From Candidatus Accumulibacter conexus (lineage in GTDB: Bacteria > Pseudomonadota > Gammaproteobacteria > Burkholderiales > Rhodocyclaceae), in the NCBI GenBank assembly GCA_017592775.1, contig JAGFNJ010000036.1, positions 1-53,602 of the forward strand: DNA of 53,602 bases, read 5' to 3'. The notes below the pieces were generated by a model, which was not told the DNA's origin, searched no databases, and saw nothing but the letters and a program-made list of their open reading frames with translations. The position numbers and the translations under genes were made by a program. Positions 51,439 to 53,602 of this stretch are shown here, in pieces (the stretch's first letter is position 1; every line of letters starts with the position of its first letter).

Positions 51439-52101
51439 GGGTATCGCGCCAGGCTGCGTCGGCTACGTCGGCCGCAGGTGACGACGCGGCGAAGCGGTCT
51501 GCGACGGAGGTCACGGATCCTGGTCAGGAGAGACGCGCGGGCTGCTACCCGTTGGCTTGGGAGGGGAGTCGGGCTTTCCTGCAGCCGCGGGCGGCAAGGA
51601 ACAAGACGAGGAGCTTGCGCTGCGTCAATACCGGTGCGCCCGAAATGGTCTAGCCTCCCGCGACCGAGCCTGGTTGGAGTGAGGCAGGTTTCGGGTACGC
51701 GGTCCGTTGGCGGGAATCAACCCCAGTCGGCACGCGCCGACGCTGCGGGCTCTCGGTTGGATGACGAGAGGGAAATTCGGGAGCGAAAGAACAACGGATG
51801 CGTGCGTGACCCAGGAGGCATTCGGGTGATCTCCGAGGGGCGAGACCCTGGAGCCAAACAGAAAGTGGAGAAAGCATGAGGATCTGGCGAAGGCTCGGGT
51901 CGGCATGGCTGCGCACGCGCACATCCGGCGCTCGCAGAGATGTTCCAGCGTGTCCGTTCCGGCATCGCGCCGCGGCTTCGCTGCGCCCGATGGGTGCCAG
52001 CCCTTGGCCCGGCTGGCGACCGGGAATTCCCGTGCCCGATCGTTTCGCGGTGCCCAGTCTCCGGGCTTCCGGTTTGGCATCGACATCAGGAAGGAAGACG
52101 A
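51439..52101. other. Intergenic, no supported gene; possible intron-like start at 51634
   Basis: No convincing gene was found. An 80-codon frame from ATG 51876 has a fair ribosome binding site (GGAG) but a composition rich in Arg, Pro and Ser and no family. At 51634 the sequence GTGCGCCCGAAATGG resembles the 5' end of group II introns (GTGYG), and CCCGAAA could pair with TTTCGGG about 45 bases on; no reverse transcriptase or domain V was found, so this is only a possibility. Confidence 0.4.
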
Positions 52102-52932
52102 ATGAGTGCAGAAGTTGATCGCGTTGGTACCGTTGTCGGACCGACTCGGGCAGCGCCCGACGCTGGCGCCAACGGTCACGCTGGCAAGCGGCGCGCAGAA
52201 ACGACACCCTGGTCGTGGGGCGCTCTTCTGGCACCGTCCAGCGGTCCGTCACGCCCGCGCAGTGGCCTGTGGCGCTGCGCCGTCCACGGGGTCGCGGCGG
52301 CCGCCCTGTCGCTGGCCCTCGGCGTGGCAGGCGCGCAGGAGGAATTGCCGTCGCCCCCGAAAACCCTACCGCCGCTGCCGCTGCCCACCGCGGCCCAACT
52401 CGAACGCGGACGCGCACTGCTCGAAAAGATCGGCTACGTCGTCGCCAACGTACCGCTGACCGATGCCGCCGCAGTGCTCGCGGTCTTCGGTTTCACGGAT
52501 CTGTTCACCAAAGAGTATCCGACTTACATCGGTGTGGGTCCGAAGGGGAAGAGCGGCGGTTTCTCGCAGCCGCGGGACTTGGTTGGGACGGGTTGGGCTG
52601 CCATCGAGGTTCGGCGAAGGATCGAAAAGCCGACTGGCGGCATGTACGCCTCGTTATTTGGGCGTCTTTCCTTGGACGAAACCTGCATCTCGATCGACAT
52701 GGTGCGCGAGTTTCTTGCACCGCTCGCCTCACAGGTAGAGAGCGCGCACATCCTCGACATTCACCCCGTTCTTCGGCCGAAGGCTTTACATACGACGGGA
52801 CACCTTTCCGCGAGGTTGACACGGCATCCGTTCTCCGCGATGGCCGGACTCCTTTTTCGCTTCGAGTACCAGACCTGCGCGACGCGCTTTACCTTTTCCC
52901 ATGCCATTCCTCTTGAGGAGACGATTCAATGA
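52102..52932 (+). CDS. Exported immunity-like protein of unknown family
   Basis: This 276-residue frame starts at ATG 52102 with AGGAAGGAAG upstream. Residues about 1-50 are low-complexity; a hydrophobic run with an Ala-x-Ala-like end (VAAAALSLALGVAGAQEE, about 58-75) looks like a signal peptide, so the true start may lie further in. The mature part has two beta-hairpin-like units with matching cysteines: LSLDETCISIDMVREFLAP and LLFRFEYQTCATRFTF. Such paired strand-Cys patterns remind me of periplasmic immunity proteins, but I name no family. Its stop overlaps the next start (ATGA at 52929-52932), implying coupled translation with an HExxH protein. Confidence 0.6.
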   Translation: MSAEVDRVGTVVGPTRAAPDAGANGHAGKRRAETTPWSWGALLAPSSGPSRPRSGLWRCAVHGVAAAALSLALGVAGAQEELPSPPKTLPPLPLPTAAQLERGRALLEKIGYVVANVPLTDAAAVLAVFGFTDLFTKEYPTYIGVGPKGKSGGFSQPRDLVGTGWAAIEVRRRIEKPTGGMYASLFGRLSLDETCISIDMVREFLAPLASQVESAHILDIHPVLRPKALHTTGHLSARLTRHPFSAMAGLLFRFEYQTCATRFTFSHAIPLEETIQ

Positions 52933-53602
52933 GCACCCCCAATCTGACGAGTGCCGACTTTGGCAGTGGCACCAAGTTCGCGGCGATCCAGTCGCAGATT
53001 ACGCCGAGCGCGCTCGACTACATCAATCGCTCGGAGAGGCTGAAGGAGCTGATTCGCGCCTATGAGGGGGATGACAACGCTGAAAACGTGATAGTCGATT
53101 CCGCGAAGGCAAGGGCCGCAACGTACACGGTACCTGTCATCGCGAACGACGGCACAACCGAACGTGGCACAGCCACTTTCGGCACCGAAACCATCAACAC
53201 ACTCCATCGCCTGATCGAGACCCTGTCGCACGAGTTGGGCCACTACGCCGTCGAAAACCCCGGGCAGATCATCGCCAATGCCCGTGCCGCAGCCGTCGCT
53301 GCCGTCCGGACGGCAGCGGCCACGGGCGATTCGGAAGCACGGAGAGGGGCGGCGAACGACTACGACGCGGCGTGTCATCTGACCGAGGGATATGCTCGCT
53401 TGGCTACTGCAAAGGTCATCGATGAGATCATCGTCAATGGCGCGCTTGCCTCTTCCGACGGAAGCTGGCTGCTGGACGAGGATAGCGCCTACAAAGAGTA
53501 CAAGGCGCTGCAATCGGTTGCGGCGGAGACCAGCTGGACTGCGGCTGAAATGGAAAGGGCGATCGCGTTCTCGCTCGGCTACTCGAACCGGACGAATACC
53601 AC
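52929..53602 (+). CDS. HExxH metallopeptidase-like protein, candidate toxin (partial, runs off the right edge)
   Basis: The frame is open for 224 codons from ATG 52929 to the window edge. It begins MSTPNLTSADFGSGTKFAAI with no signal peptide. HELGHYAVEN (H101, E102, H105) is a zinc-peptidase helix, and ACHLTEGYARL about 45 residues later could supply the third ligand as in gluzincins. The region before it (LTSADFGSGT to IRAYEG, then YTVPVIANDGTTERGT) looks like a small alpha-beta lead-in. Start overlap with an exported immunity-like gene suggests a peptidase toxin and its protector, possibly a secretion-system effector; a plain protease with a chaperone-like partner is the alternative. Its C-terminus is unseen. 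Confidence 0.65.
   Translation, partial: MSTPNLTSADFGSGTKFAAIQSQITPSALDYINRSERLKELIRAYEGDDNAENVIVDSAKARAATYTVPVIANDGTTERGTATFGTETINTLHRLIETLSHELGHYAVENPGQIIANARAAAVAAVRTAAATGDSEARRGAANDYDAACHLTEGYARLATAKVIDEIIVNGALASSDGSWLLDEDSAYKEYKALQSVAAETSWTAAEMERAIAFSLGYSNRTNT

Noticed and set aside
51876-52118. 80-codon frame with a fair ribosome binding site
   Set aside because: Composition is unlike a folded protein, no family recognised, and it overlaps the start of the next gene in another frame.
1-53602. CRISPR arrays, tRNA or rRNA genes, replication origin
   Set aside because: No short regularly spaced repeat-spacer array, no cloverleaf-like or rRNA-like stretch and no DnaA-box cluster was noticed; a tool search would be needed to exclude tRNAs fully.

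Overview
The window is GC-rich DNA (roughly two thirds G+C by eye) from a Gram-negative bacterium. Two PEP-CTERM surface proteins with sigma-54-like promoters, a LEPR-XLL giant protein, a cyclic beta-glucan synthase and an AcuI-type reductase fit a floc- or biofilm-forming betaproteobacterium, Candidatus Accumulibacter or a relative. That assignment is inferred from gene content and style; no rRNA or marker gene is present.

Layout. (1) 1-358: the end of an IS66-family element with its tnpA on the minus strand. Its terminal repeat abuts the truncated 5' end of a cyclic beta-1,2-glucan synthase (360-8429, +). (2) 8430-12035: two PEP-CTERM genes, each with a sigma-54-like promoter 40-50 bases upstream, a shared dyad farther upstream and a hairpin terminator. 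A decayed copy of the 3' end of the giant gene lies between them, and a deleted Rpn/PD-(D/E)XK nuclease remnant follows. (3) 12036-42350 (-): one uninterrupted frame of 10,104 codons. In order it holds a LEPR-XLL motif, three seven-bladed FG-GAP propellers, 15 CARDB units, PPC-like and TIG-like segments, a propeller, Ig/cadherin-like repeats, an RHS-like stretch, a dockerin, a second propeller, a peptidoglycan-binding-like segment, a GH19 lysozyme-like domain in a lower-GC patch, a matrixin-type metallopeptidase motif, cadherin-like repeats and a low-complexity tail. (4) 42351-46029: a divergent HTH regulator, an AcuI/YhdH reductase, a UPF0175-DUF3368 toxin-antitoxin pair and a SleB-type cell-wall hydrolase. 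(5) 46349-50519 (-): a large sensor histidine kinase preceded by a small unknown gene. (6) 50720-51438: a broken second copy of the acuI 3' end joined to the cell-wall hydrolase, without the toxin-antitoxin pair. (7) 52102-53602: an exported immunity-like protein overlapping, by ATGA, the start of an HExxH protein that runs off the right edge.

Theme. Most genes concern the cell envelope and extracellular matrix: glucan synthesis, sorted surface proteins, a giant adhesin-like protein carrying its own peptidoglycan- and protein-cleaving modules, a wall hydrolase, and a possible peptidase toxin with its protector. The region also shows much rearrangement: an IS insertion, two duplicated and decayed loci, and a domain-sized patch of different base composition inside the giant gene.

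Limits. All calls come from reading the sequence. Family names rest on motif recognition, not on searches. Domain boundaries inside the giant protein are approximate, usually to within 20-50 residues.
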